A DNA stretch of 64,000 bases from Candidatus Riflebacteria bacterium HGW-Riflebacteria-1 (GCA_002839445.1 PGYB01000010.1:1-64000), one strand, 5' to 3'. Numbered from the stretch's first letter, positions 1-9,138 are shown. Numbers and translations: made by a program. The notes: generated by a model from the letters alone, not told the origin.

Positions 1-740
1 AGCGCCTTGATCTGAGTTGCCGAAAGAGCATCGATCTGATCGGTGGTCAGCGCCTGAATCTGGCTGGTGGTAAAAGCGGCTATCTGAGCAACTGAGAACT
101 TTGCCAGATCAGCGGTCTCGAATTTAGAGACTTGATCTGTGGTCATGGCCTTGATCTGATTAGCAGTCAAACCCTTAACCTGATCTGTCGACAGGTTTAC
201 AATCTGCGTATCAGTCAACGACTTCACCTGATTGGTGGTTAAAGCTGAAATCTGAGCAGAAGTCAAAGCCTCAAACTGAGCGGTAGTGAGACCGATAATC
301 TGATCATTCGTCAGCTCAGCTATCTGCAGATTGGTCATCGCCTTGAACTGGTCTGGAGAAAAAACAGCACTGAGAGTGCCAGAAAGACTGGCGAGGTCAC
401 TGCCATCTATCGATTTGATCTGAGTAGTTGATATGGCCGCAAAATCGTCGGTGTCAAATGTTGCAAGCTGTTCACTGGTCAGCGCTTTCATTTGCAATGG
501 AGTAAGAGCCTGCACCTGATTGGTAAGAAGTCCCTTGTCGTTGTAAAGTTTTAGAGCCTGTATCTGTCCCGTACTGAGAATCACCAGATCTCTGGTTTCA
601 ATTGCATCGATCTGTTCTGAAGACAATGCGGCAACCTGTGCCGTTGACATTGCCTTAAAATCTGCTGTACCAAGATCTCTGATCTGAGTTGTGGTCAGGG
701 CAGCAATTTGTGTTGTGGACATACCACTGATAATCGACAT
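1..740 (-). CDS. Octapeptide-repeat protein, partial (C-terminus outside window)
   Basis: The frame is open from an ATG at 740 to the window edge, giving 246 visible residues. AGGAG lies 6-7 nt before the ATG and sets the start. Almost the whole chain is a string of 8-residue units of the form T-x-x-Q-[IV]-x-A-[LM], for example TTAQFEAL, TSAQISAL, TTNQVKSL and TDTQIVNL. I count close to 30 units, with one irregular stretch around residues 120-130. No signal peptide, cysteine or catalytic motif is visible. Similar Thr/Gln octads occur in large bacterial adhesin-like or RTX-type proteins, but their function is not established. A structural or surface role is inference. The gene stands alone, divergent from the gene at 997. 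Confidence 0.8.
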   Translation of the reverse strand, partial: MSIISGMSTTQIAALTTTQIRDLGTADFKAMSTAQVAALSSEQIDAIETRDLVILSTGQIQALKLYNDKGLLTNQVQALTPLQMKALTSEQLATFDTDDFAAISTTQIKSIDGSDLASLSGTLSAVFSPDQFKAMTNLQIAELTNDQIIGLTTAQFEALTSAQISALTTNQVKSLTDTQIVNLSTDQVKGLTANQIKAMTTDQVSKFETADLAKFSVAQIAAFTTSQIQALTTDQIDALSATQIKA

Positions 741-803
741 GTAGACTCCTCTTTATGCTTTACAACTAAATTCTCTACTGCGGCTAAATGCACTTTTGTG
801 CGA

Positions 804-832
804 ATCTTATCATATCATCGGATACAGTACAA
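804..832 (-). promoter_or_regulatory. Putative sigma-70 promoter for the octad-repeat gene
   Basis: On the minus strand TTGTAC and TAAGAT are separated by 17 nt, with a TG one base before the -10 (extended -10). A 12-bp palindrome, GCACAAAAGTGC (790-801), would sit over the expected start of transcription and could be an operator. A sigma-28-like TAAA-N14-TCCGATGA overlaps this promoter and cannot be excluded. Confidence 0.4.
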
Positions 833-909
833 CATTTTTATATAGGAGACAGACAGTCACACCCTCAGAGAAAATTTCTTTCGCAGTTTAGCGTTTCTGT
901 CATTATTTC

Positions 910-937
910 TTGTTAATGCACGACGCGCTGTTATATA
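910..937 (+). promoter_or_regulatory. Weak candidate promoter for the polyferredoxin gene
   Basis: TTGTTA is followed after 16 nt by TATATA, upstream of the gene at 997. The 741-996 intergenic region holds this, the divergent promoter of the repeat gene and a 10-bp palindrome ATTCGCGAAT (976-985) just before the GAGG ribosome binding site. Nothing else is visible there. Confidence 0.3.
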
Positions 938-996
938 TTGGCGGGAAACGTCTTGGCAATGCTTCTAAGATCTAGATTCGCGAATAGAGGAACCTT

Positions 997-2973
997 ATGA
1001 TTTGGGCTAAATACAGAAACTGGCTTTTATTGCTGGTCTATGTTGCATTTTTTTTGCACGTGGCTATCTGGCACCACTGGGGCTACGAAGGCGTTGGCCA
1101 TCTCGGTTTTGGCGAGCTTTTTGCAACCTTTCGCAACGGTGTGGTCACAGCAGGTACTATTTTTACCATTCTGGTATTTACACACGCAATATTTTTTGGC
1201 GGGCTTTTCTGCGGCTGGTTCTGTCACTGGGGAATAACCCAGGATCTGGCAGCCGGAATAATGCGGCGTTTTGGCATAAAACCGCGCATGACTCAGCTCA
1301 ACTCAAAGATAATACCATGGGTCTGGTTTCTGATTATTATTGCCCAGGTTGTTCTTTACTGGATTTTTACTGGCTTTCCGACAGAGCTGTCATTCAACCC
1401 GTCGGCAACTCCAGTCTGGTCTGGAGTGCCACGCTCAATTCTGCTGATCTGCATGACAACTCTGGCCAGTGGCTTTATTCTGATCTTTCTATTTGGCGAA
1501 CGCGCTTTCTGTCGCAGTATCTGCACTTTCAGGCTCTGGTTCAGCTGGTTCGAGAAAATCGCGCCGCACAAGGTCAGGCAAACCCGCGAGTGTCAAAGCT
1601 GCAGCAATGAATGCACAACTTCATGCCCGATGGGAGTTCAGGTCGCAGAAGAAGTTAAGATTCTTGGACATGTAAAAAACCAGGAATGCGTCAAGTGCCA
1701 TATATGCATTGGTGCCTGCCCGCACGCGGTTCTCAAAACTTCATTCCGCAAAAACGAATTTCACAAAGACGGCGAACAGATTGTGCCGCCCGCCGCTTTG
1801 AGCACTTCGATTTCATGGTTGCAGACCGCGGCGGCAGTTATTGTTCTGGTATTGTTCGGTTTTGAACTGGGCGGAAACATATCGTTGTCACTTGGCTTTA
1901 TTGCCGGCTTCATACTTATTCACACCTGGCGAAGCCGTAGAATAAGTTCAATAGAGGCCGCAATTGCGGCTCTGATACTTACCGGAATGTATTTTCGCAA
2001 CGACATGAACGATTTAACATCTCTGGCAAAGGGTCTCGTTGCTATCGCGGTATTTCTTCTGGCTGCACGCAACCTTGATTTTAACCGGGGATTTGAATTC
2101 ATCAGCAGCAAAGCACGTGACAGCAAAGTTCCGGCAGCAATGCTTGGCATCGTGGTGATGGTGGCAATATTTCTTGGCGCGCGCGAAACTCACAACAGCA
2201 TCATGTTTCATCAGGCCAATGCCGCCAAAAACAGCAACGACCTTAATAAATTTGTATCAATAATGGAAGGCTGCGCCGGCGCGCACATGAACCCGGCTAA
2301 CGCCTATTTTGACCTCGCCAATGCGCAACTCGCCCTGACAATGTATGAAAAGGCGGCAGACAACTTTCAGAAAAGCCTCGAACTGAGCTTTAATGAACGG
2401 GCCGCCGATTCGATTCTCGAGAAGATGTTTATCCTAGGAAGATTTCAAGAATGTTTGCACATCTCAGAATGGCTAATTAAGCACTCTCCAGACATACCGC
2501 GTTTTCGCATAGCCGCGGGAAACGCGCTAATTCAGCTGGGCAGGCTCGACGAGGCCCAGAAAAGCTTTGCCGAAACTGCCGAAAGGTTTCCGCAGAGCCA
2601 TGACGCACTGATCGCGCTGGGCGAAGTAAAAGTATCGGCAGGTAAATCCGAGGAAGGGCTGCAGCACCTCGAAAAAGCTCACGAGATCGCGCCGGCCAGT
2701 GCCTCATACCATCTCGCCAGTCTTTACCGTCGTCTAAACCGCCGCGAAGAAGCTGAAAAATACTATAGCGAGGCCGTCAGCGCAGATCCAGACAACATGA
2801 ATCTGCAGATAGAACAGGGGCAAAATCTTGCCGAACAGCAAAAGTTCAGGCCAGCCATAAAGATTTGGGAAAACGCACTCGAAAAAGCACCAACCCTTAT
2901 CGATGCCCGTCAGCTAATCGAAGCAGCTAAATTTGAGTTACAAAAACGCCGCGACGCCATACTCGGCAAGTGA
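997..2973 (+). CDS. NapH-like membrane polyferredoxin fused to TPR domain
   Basis: The protein has 658 residues. The N-terminal part has about four membrane helices (near 8-29, 50-79, 105-127 and 147-172) and a CGWFC motif typical of NapH/YccM/NosR-type membrane ferredoxins. Two cysteine clusters follow at about 200-245: a C-x2-C-x3-C-x3-CP type and CVKCHICIGACP, each able to bind a [4Fe-4S] cluster. Three more hydrophobic segments run to about residue 400. The last 230 residues are tetratricopeptide repeats with typical W/LG/Y-A/P spacing. NapH-like proteins pass electrons from quinol to periplasmic reductases, and the TPR tail suggests a docking role on one side of the membrane. The electron partner is not in the window. 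GAGG precedes the ATG. Confidence 0.75.
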   Translation: MIWAKYRNWLLLLVYVAFFLHVAIWHHWGYEGVGHLGFGELFATFRNGVVTAGTIFTILVFTHAIFFGGLFCGWFCHWGITQDLAAGIMRRFGIKPRMTQLNSKIIPWVWFLIIIAQVVLYWIFTGFPTELSFNPSATPVWSGVPRSILLICMTTLASGFILIFLFGERAFCRSICTFRLWFSWFEKIAPHKVRQTRECQSCSNECTTSCPMGVQVAEEVKILGHVKNQECVKCHICIGACPHAVLKTSFRKNEFHKDGEQIVPPAALSTSISWLQTAAAVIVLVLFGFELGGNISLSLGFIAGFILIHTWRSRRISSIEAAIAALILTGMYFRNDMNDLTSLAKGLVAIAVFLLAARNLDFNRGFEFISSKARDSKVPAAMLGIVVMVAIFLGARETHNSIMFHQANAAKNSNDLNKFVSIMEGCAGAHMNPANAYFDLANAQLALTMYEKAADNFQKSLELSFNERAADSILEKMFILGRFQECLHISEWLIKHSPDIPRFRIAAGNALIQLGRLDEAQKSFAETAERFPQSHDALIALGEVKVSAGKSEEGLQHLEKAHEIAPASASYHLASLYRRLNRREEAEKYYSEAVSADPDNMNLQIEQGQNLAEQQKFRPAIKIWENALEKAPTLIDARQLIEAAKFELQKRRDAILGK

Positions 2974-2978
2974 GAGTT

Positions 2979-4010
2979 TCAGATAAGCTGTCGTCCGACT
3001 GCTGCTGCTACTTTGTGCGCCCGCTCAAGAAACCGGTTGAATTCGTCAGGATTAATTGACTGTGCACCGTCCGAAAACGCCGCCTCTGGTTGCGCGTGAA
3101 CTTCGAGCATCAAGCCATCAGCGCCGGCCGCCAGAGCTGCCAGCGCCAGCGGTTCAACCAGACTGCTTCGTCCGCTGGCATGACTCGGGTCGACAATTAT
3201 CGGCAGATGCGAAAGCTGCTTAATCGCTGGCACGGCACCAATGTCGAGACTGAAACGGGTAAAGTGCTCAAAAGTTCTGATGCCGCGTTCACAAAGAATA
3301 ACATCGGCGTTGCCATGCGCCAGAAGATATTCGGCTGCGCATAAAAGCTCTTCAATACTTGAGCCCATGCCACGCTTAAGCAATACCGGGCGCTGAATCT
3401 GACCCAGATGGCGCAACAACTGAAAATTGCTCATGTTGCGGGTTCCCACCTGAATAATATCTGCATGGTCAGCCACCAGTTCAGCTTCTAATGGATCACG
3501 CACTTCAGTAAGAATCAACAACCCGGTTTCTTTCTTTATCTTGTCGAGAATGCTCAGACCAGCACGGCCAAGCCCTTGAAATGAGTAAGGCGAAGAACGT
3601 GGTTTAAAAATCATGCCACGAAAAACATGACAACCTGAGTCTTTAATTTTGTGCGCAAGGCTGAGAGCACCCTCTTCGCTTTCGACAGCGCATGGGCCGC
3701 CAATAACAACCGCCGCATCGCCACCAAAAACGACTTCGGTATTACCTGATCTTCCGACACGCACCTGTGAATTCTTGCGATGACAGCGCCGGGAGGCCAG
3801 ATAATAGGAGTGCCGGCCCGGAATGACCTCTAAAACGCCTTTTGAACCTTCAAGTTCACGAGCACAGTCTTCTTCGCCTGGCCCATCAATTGACAACAGA
3901 AGTCGCCCATACTGATTGACCAGTCTGGTATAGAAACCCTTTTTCTGTAACTTTAAACAGAGCTCCTGCTGCTGCTTTTCTTCCATTCCTGGATCTAATA
4001 CCAGAATCAT
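2979..4010 (-). CDS. aroF: 3-deoxy-7-phosphoheptulonate synthase (DAHP synthase, type Ibeta)
   Basis: This is the first enzyme of the shikimate pathway, condensing phosphoenolpyruvate and erythrose 4-phosphate in the cytosol. The 343 residues split into an N-terminal ferredoxin-like regulatory domain (about 1-75, beginning MILVLDPGM) and a TIM-barrel catalytic domain. Visible signatures are IGGPCAVES near residue 103, KPRSSPYSFQG, LLKRGMGSS and the metal-binding region IVDPSHASGRSSL. This layout matches the AroF/AroG(f) Ibeta group of Thermotoga and Bacillus. It is the last gene of the minus-strand run maf-fdx-hutH-hutI-aroF, 26 nt after hutI. It meets the plus-strand polyferredoxin gene tail to tail with only 5 nt between them. 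Confidence 0.93.
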   Translation of the reverse strand: MILVLDPGMEEKQQQELCLKLQKKGFYTRLVNQYGRLLLSIDGPGEEDCARELEGSKGVLEVIPGRHSYYLASRRCHRKNSQVRVGRSGNTEVVFGGDAAVVIGGPCAVESEEGALSLAHKIKDSGCHVFRGMIFKPRSSPYSFQGLGRAGLSILDKIKKETGLLILTEVRDPLEAELVADHADIIQVGTRNMSNFQLLRHLGQIQRPVLLKRGMGSSIEELLCAAEYLLAHGNADVILCERGIRTFEHFTRFSLDIGAVPAIKQLSHLPIIVDPSHASGRSSLVEPLALAALAAGADGLMLEVHAQPEAAFSDGAQSINPDEFNRFLERAHKVAAAVGRQLI

Positions 4011-4036
4011 GCTGTGGCTCCTTGCTTTGCTTCGAA

Positions 4037-5317
4037 TCAGAACTGGTCTATTGCGACAACGCCGCCGACAATGAGAGCTTCAACGCGACTGGCGCCTGCC
4101 TGGTAGCCAATCTGCCGGAATGAATCGCCCGCGAACAGCGCCAGATCCATACGCCTGCCGGGCTCAATGGCGCCAATCTGATCGCCAAAACCAAGTGCAT
4201 GTGCGGCATGCAGAGTGCCGGCAATCAGCGCTTCTGATGCACTGAGACGCAATTGTAACATAGCCAGCGCCTGGATGATTGTAGCTCCAAGAAACTGGCA
4301 GCTGCCCGGGTTATGATCTGAAGCTATCGCCAGTGGCAAACACGCTTCGATCATTTTGCGAGCCGGGGCATGGTGCGATTCCATAAGATATGTCGATGTT
4401 CCGGGTAGAACAGTTGGTATAACGCCGCTGCCCTTGAGTTTCGCAATTCCCGCATCACCTGTCATCAGCAGATGATCAGCGCTTACCGCACCAAGTTCAA
4501 CCGCCAGATCGACTCCACCAAGCACGTTCACCTCGTCAGCGTGTATTTTGGCACGCAAACCATTTGCAAGACCGGCTTCGAGAATACGCCGCGACTGCTG
4601 CACAGAAAACGCCTTGTTTTCGGTGAAAACATCGTTAAACATCGCCAGTTCGAGGCGCGCGACTTCTGGTATCCAGACCTTGCAGATCTCATCGACAAAG
4701 GCATCAGGATCAGAACGCCGATCGGCCGGAATCGCGTGCGCACCCATAAAAGTAGGTATAATCCGAATCAGCGACTCTTCTTTAAGGCGGTCGATCACGC
4801 GCAGCATTTTAAGCTCGTTTTCAAGATCAAGACCGTAACCGGTTTTGATTTCAACGGTAGTCACGCCAGTCCGCATGATCTGTTCGATACGGTCGAGGGT
4901 TTCTACCAGAATAAGCTCTTCTGGCATATTTCGAATAGCTTCGGTTGTGCGCAGAATTCCACCGCCGGCAGCAAGAATATCGAGATAACTGCGCCCCTGC
5001 ACCCGCATTTCGAATTCATCGCTGCGATCGCCGGCGTAGACCAGATGCGTATGCGAGTCGACAAAACCGGGCACGGCAGTCATTCCACAGCCATTATAAA
5101 AGCGGGCATCAGCCTCAATCTGCACTTCGGCGCTCAAGCGCGCTGACGGGCCAACCCAGACGATAACCCCTTCTTTGGCGGCAACACTGGCGTTTTTGAG
5201 CTCTTCAGTGCGCCAGCTCGGCACAGTGCCCTGCCCTCGATAAGGCTCAGGGAACAAGACTGCTGACGCAAGATTATGTACAATAAAATCAGCCTTGATT
5301 CTTGATGATTCGCTCAT
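4037..5317 (-). CDS. hutI: Imidazolonepropionase
   Basis: It hydrolyses 4-imidazolone-5-propionate to N-formimino-glutamate, the third step of histidine degradation. The 426-residue length fits the family. The amidohydrolase metal and active-site residues are visible: H89-x-H91 in the DSHTHLVYAGDR motif, H194 in MGAHAIP, H259 in KIHADE, H282 in SADHLLMTGD and D334 in IASDHNPGS. The ATG has a good ribosome binding site (AGGAG). It lies 12 nt downstream of hutH. No urocanase (hutU) gene, which would supply the intermediate step, is present in the window. Confidence 0.95.
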   Translation of the reverse strand: MSESSRIKADFIVHNLASAVLFPEPYRGQGTVPSWRTEELKNASVAAKEGVIVWVGPSARLSAEVQIEADARFYNGCGMTAVPGFVDSHTHLVYAGDRSDEFEMRVQGRSYLDILAAGGGILRTTEAIRNMPEELILVETLDRIEQIMRTGVTTVEIKTGYGLDLENELKMLRVIDRLKEESLIRIIPTFMGAHAIPADRRSDPDAFVDEICKVWIPEVARLELAMFNDVFTENKAFSVQQSRRILEAGLANGLRAKIHADEVNVLGGVDLAVELGAVSADHLLMTGDAGIAKLKGSGVIPTVLPGTSTYLMESHHAPARKMIEACLPLAIASDHNPGSCQFLGATIIQALAMLQLRLSASEALIAGTLHAAHALGFGDQIGAIEPGRRMDLALFAGDSFRQIGYQAGASRVEALIVGGVVAIDQF

Positions 5318-5329
5318 GGTGCGCGCTCC

Positions 5330-6850
5330 TCACACGATTTCAACGGACTTGCACACACGATCGAGCAGTCTGCTATCCCAAAGCAGGTCGCGGGCCATCC
5401 GCAGATCGGGCGCCAGAATGCGATCTTCGCCAAGAGCCGGCACATGCTCGCGCAGCAGCTCATAAGCAGCAGCACTGCCTATTCCAAGCTTAAGCGGACT
5501 CACAAATTCATAAGCCTGGGACGCGCTCAACCATTCAATCGCCAGAACCTGCGCCGTGTGTTCTAGTATCTGACCAGCTTTGCGGGCTGCAATCGTGCCC
5601 ATGCTTACGTGATCTTCCTGATAGGCCGAGGTTGGAATCGAGTCGACCGAAGCCGGGTGCGCCAGAATCTTGTTCTCGCTGACGAGAGATGCCGCCGTGT
5701 ATTGAATAATCATCAGACCTGAGTTAACGCCCGGATCAACCGACAAAAACGGCTTTGTCTCGTTTATCAGCGGGTTAAGCAGGCGATCGATACGTCGTTC
5801 ACTTATATTTGCCAGCTCAGCCATGACTATGCCGAGAAAATCTCCGGCAAAAGCCATGGGCTGCCCGTGAAAATGCCCGCCAGAAATGATTTTGTCGTCG
5901 CTCAGGATTATCGGGTTGTCGGTTACCGCGTTCAGTTCTATGGTGACCTGATCAACAAGGTGGTTGAGGTTCTCGCGCGTTGCACCATGCACCTGCGGAA
6001 TGCAGCGCAGACTGTAGGCATCCTGCACTTTGGTGCAGCCAATATGGCTGGCGCGCACTTCTGAATCTTTGACACACGACAATACATTGGCGGCAACCTG
6101 CTTCATGCCAGGATATGGGCGCAGAGCGATAAAATCGGGGTCAAAGGGGCTGGTAGAGCCTTTAACCATTTCGAGAGTCATGCTGGCGATGATGTCGGCA
6201 GACTTTGAAACATGTAACGCTCGATACAGCGACAGCGCGAGCACACCGGTCATGACCGACGTGCCGTTGATGAGAGCAAGACCTTCTTTGGCCTGCAGCT
6301 GTATTGGTTTCAGGCCAGCCTTTTCGAGAGCCGGCAAGGCCGGAAAGCGACGGCAACATTCATCGCCAAGCACTTCGCCCTCGCCCATGAGAACGAGCAT
6401 AATATGCGAAAGCGGCGCCAGATCGCCAGAGCAGCCAACTGAGCCCTGTTGCGGCACCCAGGGAATGACATCATGATTAAGCATATCAACCAGAGCCATT
6501 ATCAGTTCTGGCCTGACTCCGCTGACTCCATGCAGAAGAGAATTAATGCGCACGGCAATCATTACTCGCACCGCATCACGGGCAAATGGCGCGCCAACGC
6601 CGGTAGCATGGCTGCGAATCAGGTTGGTCTGCAATCTTTCAAGATCAGAACGATTGATGCGAGTATTGCACAAATGCCCAAACCCGGTAGTAATACCATA
6701 TACGACTCTGTCATCGGCAATCAGTCTGTCGACGATGGCACGCGAGGCCTTAACTCTTTCCATGGCGGCAGCAGAGATGCTGACTGGTTCGCCATTGGCG
6801 ATCTGCCAGACTTTGTCGAGATTGAGATCTTTTCCGTTGAGTTCAATCAT
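5330..6850 (-). CDS. hutH: Histidine ammonia-lyase
   Basis: It deaminates L-histidine to urocanate, the first step of histidine breakdown. At 506 residues it has the usual length. The conserved YGITTGFG (51-58), the electrophile-forming loop GSVGCSGDLAPLSH (136-149), the NGTSVMTG region and QEDHVSMG near the C-terminus are all present. The triad that cyclises to the MIO cofactor is Cys140-Ser141-Gly142 here rather than the more common Ala-Ser-Gly; the serine and glycine needed for the reaction are intact. The ATG follows GGAAAG. Ferredoxin and maf genes lie upstream and hutI downstream, all on one strand and closely spaced. Confidence 0.95.
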   Translation of the reverse strand: MIELNGKDLNLDKVWQIANGEPVSISAAAMERVKASRAIVDRLIADDRVVYGITTGFGHLCNTRINRSDLERLQTNLIRSHATGVGAPFARDAVRVMIAVRINSLLHGVSGVRPELIMALVDMLNHDVIPWVPQQGSVGCSGDLAPLSHIMLVLMGEGEVLGDECCRRFPALPALEKAGLKPIQLQAKEGLALINGTSVMTGVLALSLYRALHVSKSADIIASMTLEMVKGSTSPFDPDFIALRPYPGMKQVAANVLSCVKDSEVRASHIGCTKVQDAYSLRCIPQVHGATRENLNHLVDQVTIELNAVTDNPIILSDDKIISGGHFHGQPMAFAGDFLGIVMAELANISERRIDRLLNPLINETKPFLSVDPGVNSGLMIIQYTAASLVSENKILAHPASVDSIPTSAYQEDHVSMGTIAARKAGQILEHTAQVLAIEWLSASQAYEFVSPLKLGIGSAAAYELLREHVPALGEDRILAPDLRMARDLLWDSRLLDRVCKSVEIV

Positions 6851-6874
6851 TTGATACTTTCCTTTAAATTTTTC

Positions 6875-7135
6875 TTATGGCTGAGTTTCGGCTGGCAGAG
6901 CCGCGCAGACAATTGCCCCAGCCGGGCACTGGTGCGAGCAGACGGTGCAACCAATGCAATTGTTGCGGTTTGTCGGCTCAACAGTGCCTTTAACCGTGCG
7001 CTTAAACACCTGTGCTGGACAAACTCTTACGCAGGTGCAACACTGTGTGCAAAGGTTCTGCTCAAGAGTGTTGATGAACCATGGCACCCATTCACCGCCG
7101 CCAAGTCGGTAATTCACATTTCTCTGACTATGCAT
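6875..7135 (-). CDS. Small 2[4Fe-4S] ferredoxin
   Basis: The product is an 86-residue, probably cytosolic electron carrier. Two classical cysteine motifs are visible: CTQCCTCVRVCP (one extra Cys) around residues 29-40 and CIGCTVCSHQCP around 61-72, each able to bind a [4Fe-4S] cluster. No ribosome binding site is obvious before the ATG at 7135, and a start slightly further in is possible. It lies between the first maf gene (39 nt upstream) and hutH (24 nt downstream). Its redox partner cannot be told from the context. Confidence 0.8.
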   Translation of the reverse strand: MHSQRNVNYRLGGGEWVPWFINTLEQNLCTQCCTCVRVCPAQVFKRTVKGTVEPTNRNNCIGCTVCSHQCPAGAIVCAALPAETQP

Positions 7136-7174
7136 GCGAGAATTATATCACATTAAGCAGCAGCACAATCAGCA

Positions 7175-9103
7175 CTACTGCAGCAAATGTCCGAATTCCC
7201 TGTCGAGATCTTCAAAGGCATCGACCAGCAACTTAAGCGACAACCGGCAAACATCGCCAATGGTCGGAAACCATTTCTTCATAAGTTTCACAGCCTGCAG
7301 CTTACACCTTTTTTTGTCCTGGCATAGAGAGGGCAGCTCATTAAAGTCCATCTCGAATTTGACGATAATCATCTGAACTATGTGCATCAGATAAAGATTA
7401 AAATACTTGCCAAAGGTAATGATCGAACTGCGCGCCCGCGTCATCTCGGCGTGAATTTTATCGAGATCTTCTTCGGGAAAGCGCTCAAGAAAGTCATCTA
7501 TTTCCTTATACCCTTCTTCTTCGAGACGACTTTCAAAGGCATCGACCAGGGTTACGCCACGATCGCAATAATCGATAACTCCCTCGACTTCCTTGCGGGT
7601 GTCCAGCATGATCTGCCTGAAATTTTGCCATTCTCTGCGAATCTCATATTCATCAGGATATTTCAACTTCTTCTTGAACAATTCAAGCGCGTTGACCTCT
7701 GTTTTGCAGTATTTATCAATAGCTTCACGCAGGGGCATGACCTTTGTGCCCTCAATATAAGCGCCGCCTTCGGTGGCATTTATACAGGTGCCGCGATACC
7801 CCGAAACGTCTGTCACAAAAGCTTTTCTGAACATGTCATAAATCTGGTTGGTATAAACAAATTCCTCGTAGTTGCCTTTAACCTTGATCAGATCTTTTTC
7901 TTTCAAACGCAGGTTAGTAACCGCTGGCGCATTTTCAGCATGCGTCTTTTCAGCGCTTTTAAATGCACAGTCCTGGCCAACAAGAATTATCGGATCACAA
8001 CCACAGGCCTCGAGTATCTTAAAAGCCATGTTTGAGCAAGATGGGCCGACGTTCAGAGTGCCTTTCGGCATGTTTATCCAGTCAAAATGCGCAAAGGCAC
8101 GATAGGTTATAAAAGTCGCGCCTGGCCAAGCATCATAAGCCTCTTTGCGAATAACCGGTGTAGCTGCCAGCCAGATCTTTTCCTTGTAATCAGAGGGCAG
8201 TTCCTCGAACATTTTCGCTACGTTCATAATTCGCTCAAGACTTACCGCGGCGTGCGGCGTGATGTTGTGACTGAGAAGACTCTTTAAGGCCGAATCCGCT
8301 GCGATGATCAAGGCTTTATCAACTACTTCGCCAAGTTCCCTGATATTTTTATCGAGCGATGGCCCGGTTGACACTATAATTCCCGGCTTACCCTTGAAAG
8401 CACCATAAAGATCTTTGACTCCAGGGTTTTTGATGATGGTGGCGAGGTTTTTCATGATATTCTCAACGCCGATCATCGAGTCTTCCGGGCAGTTGCCATA
8501 GTTGAAAATTATGGCGTGCGCGGCCTCTCGAAAGCATTTGAGCATATGCTTGTGATAGTCGCCATGCACTTTGTCGATTACCGGATGGTTGAATATCTGC
8601 AAAGTCTTGAGGAACAGCTGAAAAGTAATGCCAGCCTGCTTGATCATATCGTTGAGTACGGCGTAGCCTTCTTCAACTGGCACTCCGATAACCCAGCGAA
8701 TCTTTTCCGAGTTTAGAAGATCGCTCATGTCAGCGTGCTTCAAGGCACTTCGCAAAGCTTCAATATCTCTTTCGATAACCACAACGAACAGATTCGCTTC
8801 TTTAAACTCTTCAAGACAGGCGCGGATGTGGTACCCAAGCCCCAGTCCCAGAACAATGATTATCTTGGGATTAACCATGTTCATGCCAGAAACCTGCTGC
8901 TTTGCCTCGCGTTCAGGGTCGTAACGGCTGTGGACCTGGTGTAATTTATCGTTCTGTTTGATTGCAAGAGTCATTGCGCCACTTTTTGCTTCATCTGCGA
9001 TATATTCGCAGTCTGAGCCGCGGCTCATGTCGAGCGCCTTTTCAAGCACCGGCATGCGCTTGCGCAGAATCTTCATGTTTCTCGAATAAAAATTTGACTT
9101 CAT
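7175..9103 (-). CDS. Maf-family (MptE-like, DUF115) flagellin glycosyltransferase, copy 1
   Basis: The 642 residues match the motility-accessory-factor family, whose central domain resembles the 6-hydroxymethylpterin diphosphokinase MptE. The signature IVSTGPSLDKN lies near residue 236. Other family features are VLGLGLGYH near 110 and ILVGQDCAF near 397. In Campylobacter, Aeromonas and Clostridium, Maf proteins transfer pseudaminic or legionaminic acid onto flagellin before export. That role fits here because the pse genes start 137 nt upstream on the same strand and flagellins lie nearby. A second, divergent copy is at 25292-27229. A separate promoter (9139-9167) suggests it starts a new transcript. 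Confidence 0.85.
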   Translation of the reverse strand: MKSNFYSRNMKILRKRMPVLEKALDMSRGSDCEYIADEAKSGAMTLAIKQNDKLHQVHSRYDPEREAKQQVSGMNMVNPKIIIVLGLGLGYHIRACLEEFKEANLFVVVIERDIEALRSALKHADMSDLLNSEKIRWVIGVPVEEGYAVLNDMIKQAGITFQLFLKTLQIFNHPVIDKVHGDYHKHMLKCFREAAHAIIFNYGNCPEDSMIGVENIMKNLATIIKNPGVKDLYGAFKGKPGIIVSTGPSLDKNIRELGEVVDKALIIAADSALKSLLSHNITPHAAVSLERIMNVAKMFEELPSDYKEKIWLAATPVIRKEAYDAWPGATFITYRAFAHFDWINMPKGTLNVGPSCSNMAFKILEACGCDPIILVGQDCAFKSAEKTHAENAPAVTNLRLKEKDLIKVKGNYEEFVYTNQIYDMFRKAFVTDVSGYRGTCINATEGGAYIEGTKVMPLREAIDKYCKTEVNALELFKKKLKYPDEYEIRREWQNFRQIMLDTRKEVEGVIDYCDRGVTLVDAFESRLEEEGYKEIDDFLERFPEEDLDKIHAEMTRARSSIITFGKYFNLYLMHIVQMIIVKFEMDFNELPSLCQDKKRCKLQAVKLMKKWFPTIGDVCRLSLKLLVDAFEDLDREFGHLLQ

Positions 9104-9138
9104 CTTCAGCGTAAATCCTTAGGGAATGTTTGGCTCCA

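Noticed and set aside
4472..5146. 224-codon frame antisense to hutI
   Set aside because: hutI is certain here; the opposite frame has no family signature and no ribosome binding site.
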